Assembly: GCA_964354155.1 (NCBI GenBank)
Contig: CAYGYG010000008.1
Location: 1 to 64,000 of the forward strand
DNA from: CAYGYG01 sp964354155
GTDB taxonomy: Bacteria > Hydrothermota > Tepidihabitantia > SM23-42 > CAYGYG01
Length of the DNA: 64,000 nt
Direction: 5' to 3'
Of this stretch, positions 51,287-59,449 are shown one piece after another. Below the pieces are notes generated by a model that did no database searches, had not been told where the DNA came from, and saw nothing but the letters and a program-made list of their open reading frames with translations. Numbering within the stretch: position 1 is the stretch's first letter; every line of letters starts with the position of its first letter. A program made the translations under genes and the position numbers.

Positions 51287-51652
51287 ATGATTGTTGGTAT
51301 CGGGATTGACCTTGTTGACCTCGGCCGGTTTGAATCGCTGGCCGACAAGGACGGGTTCTACCACCAATTCCTCACCGAACGCGAGTACCAGGCAGCCCTG
51401 GAGCAGCCGCGCCGGGACCTCCACTGCGCGCGGGTCTTCGCGGCCAAAGAAGCGGTGCTCAAGGCGCTGGGTTGCGGTATCGAGAATACGGCAGGCTGGC
51501 ATTCGGTCGAGATCACCCCGGCAATGCAGGTTGAACTGTACGGGCGGTTGTCCGCTGGCGTGTCGCTAGTTCATCTTTCGACGGCCGTCGCCGGCAAGCA
51601 CGTCATTGCCTATGCGATGGCTGAGGCACGGCATGCTTCAGCTCTCTCTTAA
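51287..51652 (+). CDS. acpS: Holo-acyl-carrier-protein synthase
   Basis: 121 residues from the ATG at 51287 (MIVGIGIDLVDLGRFESL). The two metal/CoA residues are in place: Asp of GIGIDLVDL and Glu of FAAKEAVLKALG. AcpS transfers 4'-phosphopantetheine from CoA to a serine of acyl carrier protein. The target is probably the ACP encoded two genes downstream. No strong ribosome site precedes the start. The gap from tdh is 65 nt, so co-transcription is likely. Confidence 0.9.
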   Translation: MIVGIGIDLVDLGRFESLADKDGFYHQFLTEREYQAALEQPRRDLHCARVFAAKEAVLKALGCGIENTAGWHSVEITPAMQVELYGRLSAGVSLVHLSTAVAGKHVIAYAMAEARHASALS

Positions 51653-51678
51653 CCTGGCTGAATTTAGGAGGTTTTGGC

Positions 51679-53379
51679 ATGAGTAACATTGGTTCGTACG
51701 AGGAGAAGAGCAAGAGTTTCGACTGGGTCGTATCCGAGCAGGAACTGGAATTCGGGAAGAACGGCATGTTCAACATCGGCTACTTCTGCAGTGACCGGAT
51801 TTGTGAGAAGGGCCAGGGACGCAAGACGGCCCTGATCTGGGAAGGATTTTCCGGTGAGGTCAGGCGCTTCACCTACGACGACATTAGGATCTACAGCAAC
51901 TGCTTCGCCCATTTTCTAAAAGAAATCGGCATCATCGAGGGCGACCGGGTCTGTATTTTCATGGACCGCATACCGGAGCTCTACATCTCTTTCCTGGGGA
52001 TTCTGAAGCTCGGCGCGATCGTCCAACCCTTGTTTTCAGCGTTTGGCGAGGAAGCACTATTCACCCGTCTTGAAGACGCCAAAACCAAGGTCGTTCTGAC
52101 GACGCGCAAGCATGCGGGCACGGTGCGGCGGATTCGAAACAAGCTGCCGGATTTGAAACACGTAATCGTGCTCGATGCCGGTGACAAGCCGCTTGAAAAA
52201 GGGGAGAGTGCTTTTGCGATGGCAACTTATCCCAAGATCGACCTTTTCGAAATCAACAAAGCCGGACGGGAAACGCCCTCGGTGCTGCACTACACGTCCG
52301 GGACGACCGGAAAACCGAAAGGCGCGCTCCATGTCCATTCCTCGATCATTGCCCAGTACATCACGGCAAAGTGGGTACTCGACATCAGAACCGATGACGT
52401 CTATTGGTGCACGGCGGACCCGGGCTGGGTTACCGGTACATCGTACGGCATCATCGGCGCCTGGTCCAATGGCGTGACCCAGACCGTACTTGATTACGGC
52501 TTCAGTGCGGCGAAATGGTACGAGTTCATCCAGCGCCACAAAATCACGGTTTGGTATTCAGCCCCGACCGCGATTCGCCTGTTGATGAAGGAAGGCGTTG
52601 GGCTGGTCAAGAAATTCGACCTCTCAAGCCTGCGCCATCTCGTCAGCGTTGGTGAGCCACTCAATGCCGAAGCGGTCATCTGGTCGGAGAAAGCTTTTGG
52701 CCGGCCCTTCCTTGACTCGTACTGGCAGACGGAAACCGGTTCGATTGTCATCACTAATTTCCCCGGGATGCCGGTCAAACCAGGATCAATGGGCAAAGCC
52801 TTCCCGGGCAATGTCGCAACGGTGGTTGATCCGAAGAGCTTCGAGCCGATCGCAAAGCCCGGTGTTGTCGGCTTGATTGCCTTGAAACCGGGATGGCCGT
52901 CGATGTTCCGGACCTACTGGAACAACAAGGCAACTTACGAGAGCAAGTTCAAGAACGGCTGGTATATCTGCGGCGACCGATCGAGCATCGACCGCGAAGG
53001 CTATTTCTGGTTTGTCGGCCGGGATGACGATGTCATCAATACCGCCGGTCACCTGGTCGGACCGTTCGAGATTGAATCGGCCTTGCTTGAACATCCGGCG
53101 GTGGCGGAGTCGGCGGCGGTGGGCAAGCCCGACCCGGTGAATATGGAAGTCGTCAAGGCCTTCATCGCGCTCAAACCCGGGCACACGCCGAGCGACGACC
53201 TGGAGATGGAAATCATGAATTTTATTCGCAAGAAGTTGTCGCCGCTGGCGATGCCGCAGGAAATCGAGTTCATGGACGCGCTGCCCAAGACGCGCAGCGG
53301 CAAGATCATGAGGCGTCTCTTGCGCGCCAAAGAATGGGGCGAGGAGATCGGCGACACGTCAACGTTGGAGAATGATTGA
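51679..53379 (+). CDS. acsA: Acetate-CoA ligase-type AMP-forming enzyme (AcsA-like)
   Basis: 566 residues with TAGGAGG 7-8 nt before the ATG. ANL-superfamily motifs are complete: LHYTSGTTGKPKGALHVH (P-loop-like A3), YWQTETG (A5), WYICGDRSSIDREGYFWFVG (A7-A8) and the A10 lysine in KTRSGKIMRR. The N-terminal part (GDRVCIFMDRIPELYISFLG, ILKLGAIVQPLFSAF) resembles acetyl-CoA synthetases of the Bacillus AcsA type. It activates acetate or a short carboxylic acid as an adenylate, for CoA or possibly for the ACP next door. Confidence 0.8.
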   Translation: MSNIGSYEEKSKSFDWVVSEQELEFGKNGMFNIGYFCSDRICEKGQGRKTALIWEGFSGEVRRFTYDDIRIYSNCFAHFLKEIGIIEGDRVCIFMDRIPELYISFLGILKLGAIVQPLFSAFGEEALFTRLEDAKTKVVLTTRKHAGTVRRIRNKLPDLKHVIVLDAGDKPLEKGESAFAMATYPKIDLFEINKAGRETPSVLHYTSGTTGKPKGALHVHSSIIAQYITAKWVLDIRTDDVYWCTADPGWVTGTSYGIIGAWSNGVTQTVLDYGFSAAKWYEFIQRHKITVWYSAPTAIRLLMKEGVGLVKKFDLSSLRHLVSVGEPLNAEAVIWSEKAFGRPFLDSYWQTETGSIVITNFPGMPVKPGSMGKAFPGNVATVVDPKSFEPIAKPGVVGLIALKPGWPSMFRTYWNNKATYESKFKNGWYICGDRSSIDREGYFWFVGRDDDVINTAGHLVGPFEIESALLEHPAVAESAAVGKPDPVNMEVVKAFIALKPGHTPSDDLEMEIMNFIRKKLSPLAMPQEIEFMDALPKTRSGKIMRRLLRAKEWGEEIGDTSTLEND

Positions 53380-53402
53380 AATACTCAACCAGGCCCTTCC
53401 CG

Positions 53403-53440
53403 GCATTTGGGTGTCTTGGCGGTTCAGGCATTTAGAAATA
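53403..53440. repeat. Decayed CCTAAA-type repeat
   Basis: GCATTTGGGTGTCTTGGCGG and the following CAGGCATTTAG resemble the inverted form at 55029-55064 (AATTTAGGTGTTTAGGCG). It lies between acsA and the ACP gene. Confidence 0.35.
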
Positions 53441-53452
53441 TAAGGAGGCCAC

Positions 53453-53710
53453 GTGGCAGAGGATATCAAGAAAATGATCATCGACTACGTGAAGAAAGAA
53501 TATCTGGACGAGGATTCGGACCAGGAGGTGAACGAAAACACCAAACTCATTTCGAGCGGAATTGTCGATTCGTTCTCGATGGTTTCACTCAAAACCTTCC
53601 TTGAGAAGAAATTCCAGGTGAAGATTCCGGACGAGAAGGCGACGCCGGAAGCCTTCGACTCGGTGAACAGTATCATCAACGTGCTCCGGGAATTAACCAA
53701 GGGGGTATGA
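53453..53710 (+). CDS. Acyl carrier protein
   Basis: 85 residues from a GTG with AAGGAGG 5-6 nt upstream. Four-helix ACP pattern with the phosphopantetheine serine at Ser40 in GIVDSFSMVSLKTFLEKKF, followed by VKIPDEKATPEAFDSV. It is rich in acidic residues. It is not the fatty-acid ACP type (which has D-S-L-D), but resembles stand-alone carrier proteins of specialised pathways. Its TGA overlaps the kbl ATG (ATGA), so the two are made in fixed ratio, suggesting a direct partnership. Confidence 0.85.
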   Translation: MAEDIKKMIIDYVKKEYLDEDSDQEVNENTKLISSGIVDSFSMVSLKTFLEKKFQVKIPDEKATPEAFDSVNSIINVLRELTKGV

Positions 53711-54957
53711 TGGCCTACAGCGCAAAGGCGAAGGATTTCTACTCAGCGGAACTCGGGGCCATCAGGGATAAGGGACTCTACAAGCAGGAGCGGCTTATCG
53801 AATCACCGCAGGGCGCCAATATCAAAGTAGAATTTCCCTCCGGGGCGCCGACCAAAGACGTCATCAATTTCTGTGCCAATAACTACCTTGGCCTGTCGAG
53901 CCATCCCGACGTGATCAAGGCGGCCCATGAGGGACTCGAGACAAGAGGGTATGGGCTTTCGTCGGTCCGGTTTATCTGTGGGACTCAGGACATCCACCGG
54001 GAGCTTGAGCGCCGGCTTACCGACTTTCTCGGCACTGAGGACACGATTCTGTTTCCTTCGTGCATGGACGCCAACGCCGGGCTCTTTGATGTCGCCCTGG
54101 ACAAGGAAGACGCGATGATTTCCGACCGATTGGTCCACGCCTCGATTGTCGACGGCATGAAACTGTGCAAGGCCCAGCTCTTCAATTACAAACACCTGAG
54201 CATGGCGCACCTTGAGGAGAAGCTGCAGGAGACGCAGACCTGCCGCCGGCGGATGATCATAACGGACGGGGTTTTCTCCATGGACGGCGACATCGCGCCG
54301 CTTGACAAGATCTGCGACTTGGGCGAAAAGTACGACGCCTTGGTGATGGTCGATGATTCCCACGCGACCGGTTTTCTGGGCAAGCGGGGCCGCGGTACGC
54401 ACGAGCACTGCGGCGTGATAGGGCGGATCGATGTTATCACGACCACGCTGGGCAAGGCGATGGGCGGGGCTTCGGGCGGCTGTATCAGCGGCCGCAAAGA
54501 AATCGTTGAGCTCTGCCGGCAGCGCTCCCGTCCCTACCTGTTTTCGAACACGGTTGCGCCGGTCATCGTTGCGGCCTCGATCAAGGTTGTTGACTTGATT
54601 GCCGGGACTACGGAAAGAAGGGACAAGCTGGAAGCCAACACCAAGTACTTCAGAGAGAAGATGACCAAGGCTGGGCTGGATATCAGGCCCGGCGAGCATC
54701 CGATCGTACCGGTGATGCTTTATAACGCCAAGCTGGCTCAGGATGTGGCGCGCGACATGTACGAAGAAGGCATCTATGTCGTCGGGTTCTTCTTTCCGGT
54801 GGTACCCCAGGGTCAGGCCCGAATCAGGGTGCAGATCTCGGCGGCGCACGAGCGGGAACACCTCGACCAGGCGATTGCCGCCTTCACCAAGGTCGGCCAG
54901 AAGTATAACATTCTGGGCAAAAAAAAGGACGAGATCATCGCGTTGTACGGCTTATGA
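53707..54957 (+). CDS. kbl: Glycine C-acetyltransferase (2-amino-3-ketobutyrate CoA ligase)-like alpha-oxoamine synthase
   Basis: 416 residues. PLP enzyme of the alpha-oxoamine synthase family: N-terminal INFCANNYLGLSSHPDVIKA, MVDDSHATGFLGKRGRGTHE, and the PLP lysine Lys250 in TTLGKAMGG. With Tdh it would cleave 2-amino-3-ketobutyrate with CoA to glycine and acetyl-CoA. The family also includes KAPA, ALA and serine palmitoyl synthases, some of which use acyl-ACP. Overlap with the ACP gene makes an acyl-ACP substrate or product plausible, as does an AcpS in the same operon. Assignment to Kbl rests on overall similarity and the tdh context. Confidence 0.82.
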   Translation: MMAYSAKAKDFYSAELGAIRDKGLYKQERLIESPQGANIKVEFPSGAPTKDVINFCANNYLGLSSHPDVIKAAHEGLETRGYGLSSVRFICGTQDIHRELERRLTDFLGTEDTILFPSCMDANAGLFDVALDKEDAMISDRLVHASIVDGMKLCKAQLFNYKHLSMAHLEEKLQETQTCRRRMIITDGVFSMDGDIAPLDKICDLGEKYDALVMVDDSHATGFLGKRGRGTHEHCGVIGRIDVITTTLGKAMGGASGGCISGRKEIVELCRQRSRPYLFSNTVAPVIVAASIKVVDLIAGTTERRDKLEANTKYFREKMTKAGLDIRPGEHPIVPVMLYNAKLAQDVARDMYEEGIYVVGFFFPVVPQGQARIRVQISAAHEREHLDQAIAAFTKVGQKYNILGKKKDEIIALYGL

Positions 54958-54958
54958 G

Positions 54959-55064
54959 AAATACCTAAAGGTCCACAATGCCTAAATGCCTAAAATCGAA
55001 CAAACCGACATGATTGTTTTGCCGTCTTTTTTAGGAATTTAGGTGTTTAGGCGTCTAGGTATTT
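54959..55064. repeat. Imperfect inverted repeat between convergent genes
   Basis: Left arm 54959-54995 (AAATACCTAAAGGTCCACAA...CCTAAAA) and right arm 55029-55064 (TTTTAGGAATTTAGGTG...CTAGGTATTT) are inverted copies of the dispersed CCTAAA repeat. Kbl and the Roadblock gene converge here, so the structure could end both transcripts. Confidence 0.6.
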
Positions 55065-55073
55065 GACCGAAGG

Positions 55074-55376
55074 CTAGATCTTGTCTAAGCTTACTCTCAA
55101 GAGGCCGACGTTGGTGTTGCGTTCGGCCACGATGAAGGCGACGCCTTCCTGGGTTCGCTTGCTCAGAAAAATTACCTGGTTGGTGTAGAGCAGGATCTTG
55201 GCGTCTTCGTCGGCGAAGAGCCGCTTGATTTCCTGCTGGATCTTTGCGGCCATCGCGGCAAAACGCTCTGAACTGTAGCCGAAGGCAAACTGGCTTTCGA
55301 TAGTAAACCCGTCATCTGAAGCCAGGCCCACGCCCAGGACGCCGGGCACCTTGAGAAGACCCTGCAGTTCTTTCAT
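55074..55376 (-). CDS. Roadblock/LC7-domain protein
   Basis: 100 residues, a single alpha/beta Roadblock/LC7 domain: MKELQGLLKVPGVLGVGLAS, DDGFTIES, then KILLYTNQVIFLSKRTQEGV and AFIVAERNTNVGLL. Such proteins (MglB type) usually dimerise and regulate small GTPases. No GTPase gene is visible here. It ends the cheY-led operon and overlaps the upstream gene by ATGA. It may dimerise with the Roadblock domain at the end of that gene's product. Confidence 0.75.
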   Translation of the reverse strand: MKELQGLLKVPGVLGVGLASDDGFTIESQFAFGYSSERFAAMAAKIQQEIKRLFADEDAKILLYTNQVIFLSKRTQEGVAFIVAERNTNVGLLRVSLDKI

Positions 55377-56440
55377 TCCAGAATCCCCTTTAGGTCATCC
55401 AGGACTCTGCCACAGAACGCGAAGATGAGTCCGGGCTTGGTCATGGGTGTCGTCATCACGGAGAGAATCGCTTCCTGCGACACGAAAACATAGATGGTTT
55501 CGTCCTTGCGCTCAATCACGCCCCGCTCGAACCGGCCTTGCTCGAGAAAACTAAAACAGGAATTCGCTTCATTATAAATGGCGGCAACCATGGCGGCCAT
55601 CTCTTCGGCGTCTTCTCGTCCTTTGAGATAGTTGGCGATCAGCAAGCCGTCGGTGGTGATGATAAGAGCGCCTTTCACCGAGTCGAGATTGACGAGCTTG
55701 GCCATCGCCTGGTCCAACCTGGCCTTGATCGGAATCTCTTCGCCCACCGGCGCCGGCGGGGTGGCGGCGGGTATTTCGACAACCGGCGGCGGTTCGGCGG
55801 TCACCGGGGTTTCCATGACCCGGGGCGGTTCGATAACGGCGTGGGGTTCGACGAACGGCTCGAGTTTCGGATGATCAATCAACGGAGGCAAATCATCAAT
55901 CTGGGGCACCGGTTCGGCCAACAGCGGCAGGGTCTGTTCAAGGGCCGCCTTCAATTCGTCAAGCTGATTTAGTTCGACCGGGGGCGCTTCGATTCTAAGC
56001 GGAACTTTTGGCTGGGGTTGTTCCGGTTCGAACCTCGGTTGCGGGGCCGGCTGGGCCGGGACCGCGACGGCTTCAACTTCGGCAACCAGTTTTCTCAGCT
56101 CGCTATCGTTGGGGCTCAATTCCAGAGCCTTGCCATAGAACTCGAGGGCGCGGGTGTACTCCTGTCGTTTGCGGAAAACGTTGCCCTGGAAAAGGTAACT
56201 GGAAACCATCCCGGGGTCCTGGGTGACTGCTTCTTCGAACTTCTTTTGAGCTGCGTCCAGATCGCCCTTGAAGTAGTAGGCCTTACCCAGCAAGAAATGG
56301 CCGAAGCTATACGAGGGGTTGCGCATCAGGCCGTCTTTAAGTATGCCAATGGCCTCGTCGATCATCCCGGAGTCGATATAGACTTCAGCCAGCGATGCGA
56401 AGATGAGCGCGCCACGGTCGTGCTGAAGCTCCTCAGGCAA
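55373..56440 (-). CDS. TPR protein with C-terminal Roadblock/LC7 domain
   Basis: 355 residues from a TTG overlapping the upstream stop by 8 nt, with GGGAGAA before it. Residues 1-115 hold three TPRs (AEVYIDSGMIDEAIGILKDG, YYFKGDLDAAQKKFEEAV, RKRQEYTRALEFYGKALEL). A Pro/Glu-rich linker (about 120-225) follows. The last 115 residues form a Roadblock/LC7 domain (LDQAMAKLVNLDSVKGALII, TTDGLLIANYLK, IYVFVSQEAILSVMT). It joins a protein-interaction module to a GTPase-regulator-type dimer domain. Part of the Che operon. Confidence 0.8.
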   Translation of the reverse strand: MPEELQHDRGALIFASLAEVYIDSGMIDEAIGILKDGLMRNPSYSFGHFLLGKAYYFKGDLDAAQKKFEEAVTQDPGMVSSYLFQGNVFRKRQEYTRALEFYGKALELSPNDSELRKLVAEVEAVAVPAQPAPQPRFEPEQPQPKVPLRIEAPPVELNQLDELKAALEQTLPLLAEPVPQIDDLPPLIDHPKLEPFVEPHAVIEPPRVMETPVTAEPPPVVEIPAATPPAPVGEEIPIKARLDQAMAKLVNLDSVKGALIITTDGLLIANYLKGREDAEEMAAMVAAIYNEANSCFSFLEQGRFERGVIERKDETIYVFVSQEAILSVMTTPMTKPGLIFAFCGRVLDDLKGILE

Positions 56441-58838
56441 TCTGTTCTCCCTTTTTCAGGAGTTCTTCTAATTCGATGGTGACCTCAAGACAGCTCCGGA
56501 CTTTCGAGGTCAGCACCGGCTCGGGATTGAGCAAGAGGGCCTTCTTCCAGGCGTTGCAGGCATCATCGAACTGCCCGCGCTGTGCGTAAATGAGCCCAAG
56601 ATGGTAATAGGGCAGGCTCTTGGAAGGATCGATCGATATGGCTTTGGTCAGTTTCTTCACCGCATCGACGTAGTCTTTCCGCTTGATAAGGTAGAGGCCG
56701 ACGAAGAGCTGTACTTCGTAGTTCTCAGGGTGCTTGTCGTTGCAGTACCGAAGAATTCTCTCGGTTTCATCCAAATTGTCTTTCTTGAGGTGAATCTTGA
56801 CGAGCCCGAGGTTGGCGTCAAGGTTGTCCGGTTCGATCTGGATCACTTGCTGATAGCGACTGAGCGCTTCGTCGATCTGCCCGGTTTCATAGTTAATATT
56901 GGCAAGAGCAATGAGAAAGGAGACATTGCCGGACTGGAGGTTTGTAAGCCGGACGAAGATCGGCTGGGCCATGTCGTACTTGTGCTCCTTAAGATGAATT
57001 CGACCGGTCAGTTCCAAGGCTTCGACGTTGTCCGGCGCCTCGTTCAGAATCTGATCCAGGGCGATGATGGCTTCTTCCCGTTCCCCGGTCATGTCCATGA
57101 TTCGGGCCTTGAGCAGTCGCGCGGCAAGGTGGCTTTGGTCGACTTTGAGCAAGTCATCAATCGTCTCCTCGGCCTGGCCCAACTCCATCTTGTTGAAAGC
57201 GTCAAGGGCGCGGGCGTAGATGCGGTCGGTCGTCTCGACTTCGATTTCGCTGATCGCTTCGATCACGACTTCCGGCTCGACGATCGAATCGCGATCCATT
57301 TTCGCACTAACGTAGAGGGCGAACTCTACCAGGTCATTGGAGAGGGAGAGGCGGAAATGATCCTTTTCATACTTGGGCTCAAGTTCGATTCCTTTCTTGA
57401 TGAATTCGAGCGATGACTCAAAATTGCCCATTTTGCTGTACGCCATCCCGAGACTGTAGTAGGCGGCGGCATTGCTCGGTGCGACGGTCAGGGCTTGCCG
57501 GAATTGACCGATTGCTTCCTCGTCGCGGCCCAAGTTCAAGTAGATCAGGCCGCGGCCGAGCAGGTCTTCGACCGCCTCGCCGCTGAAAAGACTCAATGCC
57601 TGATCGAAGTCTCCGCGACTCAGCGCGATATACCCCAGGTTGTAGTTGGCATCGATGCAGTTGTTCTTCTGGGCGCGGGTGAAGTAGTCAACGGCCTCAT
57701 TCGGTTTGTTTTCGGTGATCAGCCTTACGGCGACGTTGTTTTGGGCCGGGCCGTAGTCGCGCTTCAGTCCGATTGCTTTCTTATACCAGTTGATGCACTC
57801 GCGGCGCTGCTTGAGCAGATGGTGGGCGACGCCGAGGGCATTGGCGATTTCGTGGGAATCGGCGGCGAGCTTGAAACCTGTTTCAAGAATCTTGACGGCG
57901 TCCTGATAGCGGCCCGTCATGATGAGCGATTCGCCCAGCAAGTTATGGACCTTGGTGTCATTGGCATCGAGCGCGAGGCATGTTTCGAACTCTCTTGCTG
58001 CCTCATTGAACAACCCCTTGTAGCGATAGTTTATGCCAAGGTTGACATGCGTGGTTAGATCATCCGTGGACATTTTGGGCGTCTCCATGCTCATTCTCAG
58101 AAGCTCAGCGTAACCTTTATGGCGCTTGAGGTCAATCGGCAGGTTCGGCTCGAATTGGGCCAGTGCCGGATTGAGCTCGGTTGCCTGCTTGATCGAAGCA
58201 AGCGCTTCATCGAAGAGGCCTTTCTCACCATAGGTAAAGCCGAGCAGGAAATGCACTTCGGCCAAGTTGGGTTCCAGTTCGAGCGTCTTCTTGAAAGCGG
58301 TAACCGCGAGGTCGACAGCACCGCGGTTGAAGTACGCTTCACCCAGGTGACGATAGAGCGACGCCGCAGGGGCGATCTCGAGGGCGGCCTCAAATTCACT
58401 GATCGCGTCTTCATACCGTCCGATCGTCTTGTAGATGATGCCAAGACCGGTACGGGCCTCGACCGAGTTAGGATTGATCTCGAGGACCCGGTTGTAGCCG
58501 CTGATCGCCATGGCATTGTTGCCCATCTTCTTGAAAGTCTCGGCGAGCTCGAGCTGTTTGATTTCATCCTCCGGTGCCCGCGTTGCGGCACGTTCCATCT
58601 TGTCAAGATAGTCGCGATACCGGCCCGACTTCTTGAGTACGAGCTCCAAGTTGTTCTTGGCCAGGGTGAAATTGGGGTCGATTTCCAGGGCGGTCTTGAG
58701 CTCCTCAATCGCCTCGTCGTAGAGCCCCTTGTTGAAGAAAACCACCGCAAGGTTGTTCCGTGCGCCCGAGTCGTTAGGAGCGATGCGCGACGAGAAACTC
58801 TTGAGTATTCTCAGTTCTTCTTCCGAGACCGCGGTCAT
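56433..58838 (-). CDS. Large TPR protein in the Che operon
   Basis: 801 residues, almost wholly TPR: about 20 units such as NNLAVVFFNKGLYDEAIEEL, ARTGLGIIYKTIGRYEDAI and AAYYSLGMAYSKMGNFESSL. A break of non-TPR sequence lies near 500-540 (SNDLVEFALYVSAKMDRDSI). No signal peptide, so it is cytoplasmic. It starts within an ATGA overlap with cheC and ends overlapping the TPR/Roadblock gene, so it is made with both. Probably a scaffold linking the chemosensory proteins to the Roadblock proteins. Confidence 0.8.
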   Translation of the reverse strand: MTAVSEEELRILKSFSSRIAPNDSGARNNLAVVFFNKGLYDEAIEELKTALEIDPNFTLAKNNLELVLKKSGRYRDYLDKMERAATRAPEDEIKQLELAETFKKMGNNAMAISGYNRVLEINPNSVEARTGLGIIYKTIGRYEDAISEFEAALEIAPAASLYRHLGEAYFNRGAVDLAVTAFKKTLELEPNLAEVHFLLGFTYGEKGLFDEALASIKQATELNPALAQFEPNLPIDLKRHKGYAELLRMSMETPKMSTDDLTTHVNLGINYRYKGLFNEAAREFETCLALDANDTKVHNLLGESLIMTGRYQDAVKILETGFKLAADSHEIANALGVAHHLLKQRRECINWYKKAIGLKRDYGPAQNNVAVRLITENKPNEAVDYFTRAQKNNCIDANYNLGYIALSRGDFDQALSLFSGEAVEDLLGRGLIYLNLGRDEEAIGQFRQALTVAPSNAAAYYSLGMAYSKMGNFESSLEFIKKGIELEPKYEKDHFRLSLSNDLVEFALYVSAKMDRDSIVEPEVVIEAISEIEVETTDRIYARALDAFNKMELGQAEETIDDLLKVDQSHLAARLLKARIMDMTGEREEAIIALDQILNEAPDNVEALELTGRIHLKEHKYDMAQPIFVRLTNLQSGNVSFLIALANINYETGQIDEALSRYQQVIQIEPDNLDANLGLVKIHLKKDNLDETERILRYCNDKHPENYEVQLFVGLYLIKRKDYVDAVKKLTKAISIDPSKSLPYYHLGLIYAQRGQFDDACNAWKKALLLNPEPVLTSKVRSCLEVTIELEELLKKGEQIA

Positions 58839-59446
58839 AGAAGATTGAGCTTTTTGAACATTATTCTCAGACTGGAAACGTCGGGCAGCAGCAGGAAGTA
58901 AGCCTTCATGGTGCGGGAATCATCGCTGAACGCAAATTGCGTCTCGAGACAGATAATGGTGTCTTTCTCGCTGCCGAATTCCAGGACGACGCTCGAGAGT
59001 ACGGCTCCCACCATGTCGACCACCATGCCCGGGACCGAGGGCAAGATAAGAACATCGAGGAATTCGCCGAGCGTATTCATGTAAGAACAGGAAAGGATGT
59101 TGGATACTTCCTTAAGCAGCGATTCGGTAAGCTCTTTGCGATCCCGGTCGCTGCTCTGGGGCATCAACAACTCGACGAGCGCGTCCGAGTCCTCTTTCGG
59201 ATAGATAAGAAGGGAGCGCCCGGTGAGATCGCCGAGGAAGTACATAAGGATTGAAGTGACGACCGTCTCGGGACTGGCGACTTTGTAGATAACCTCCTCG
59301 AGAGGGCCGAGGAGAACTTCGGGAACATGAACCATTACTTTCTGATGGACCAGCTGCGAGAGGGCGGTAGCCGCGTGGCAGCCCCCGATGTTGGCGACCT
59401 CTTTCAAGGCATCAACCTGCAGGGGCGTCAGGCTCTTGATATCCAT
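58835..59446 (-). CDS. cheC: CheC-type CheY-P phosphatase
   Basis: 203 residues with two copies of the CheC/CheX phosphatase helix: DALKEVANIGGCHAATALS (Glu16, Asn19) and SLLKEVSNILSCSYMNTLG. Both Glu and Asn, which attack the CheY phosphate, are kept in each. CheC removes phosphate from CheY and is often partnered with CheD, which is not seen here. Its start lies 3 nt after the cheA stop. Confidence 0.88.
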   Translation of the reverse strand: MDIKSLTPLQVDALKEVANIGGCHAATALSQLVHQKVMVHVPEVLLGPLEEVIYKVASPETVVTSILMYFLGDLTGRSLLIYPKEDSDALVELLMPQSSDRDRKELTESLLKEVSNILSCSYMNTLGEFLDVLILPSVPGMVVDMVGAVLSSVVLEFGSEKDTIICLETQFAFSDDSRTMKAYFLLLPDVSSLRIMFKKLNLL

Positions 59447-59449
59447 TCT

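Noticed and set aside
53803..54861. Minus-strand open frame of 352 codons opposite kbl
   Set aside because: It lies opposite a well-supported enzyme gene; no start signals and no recognisable protein.
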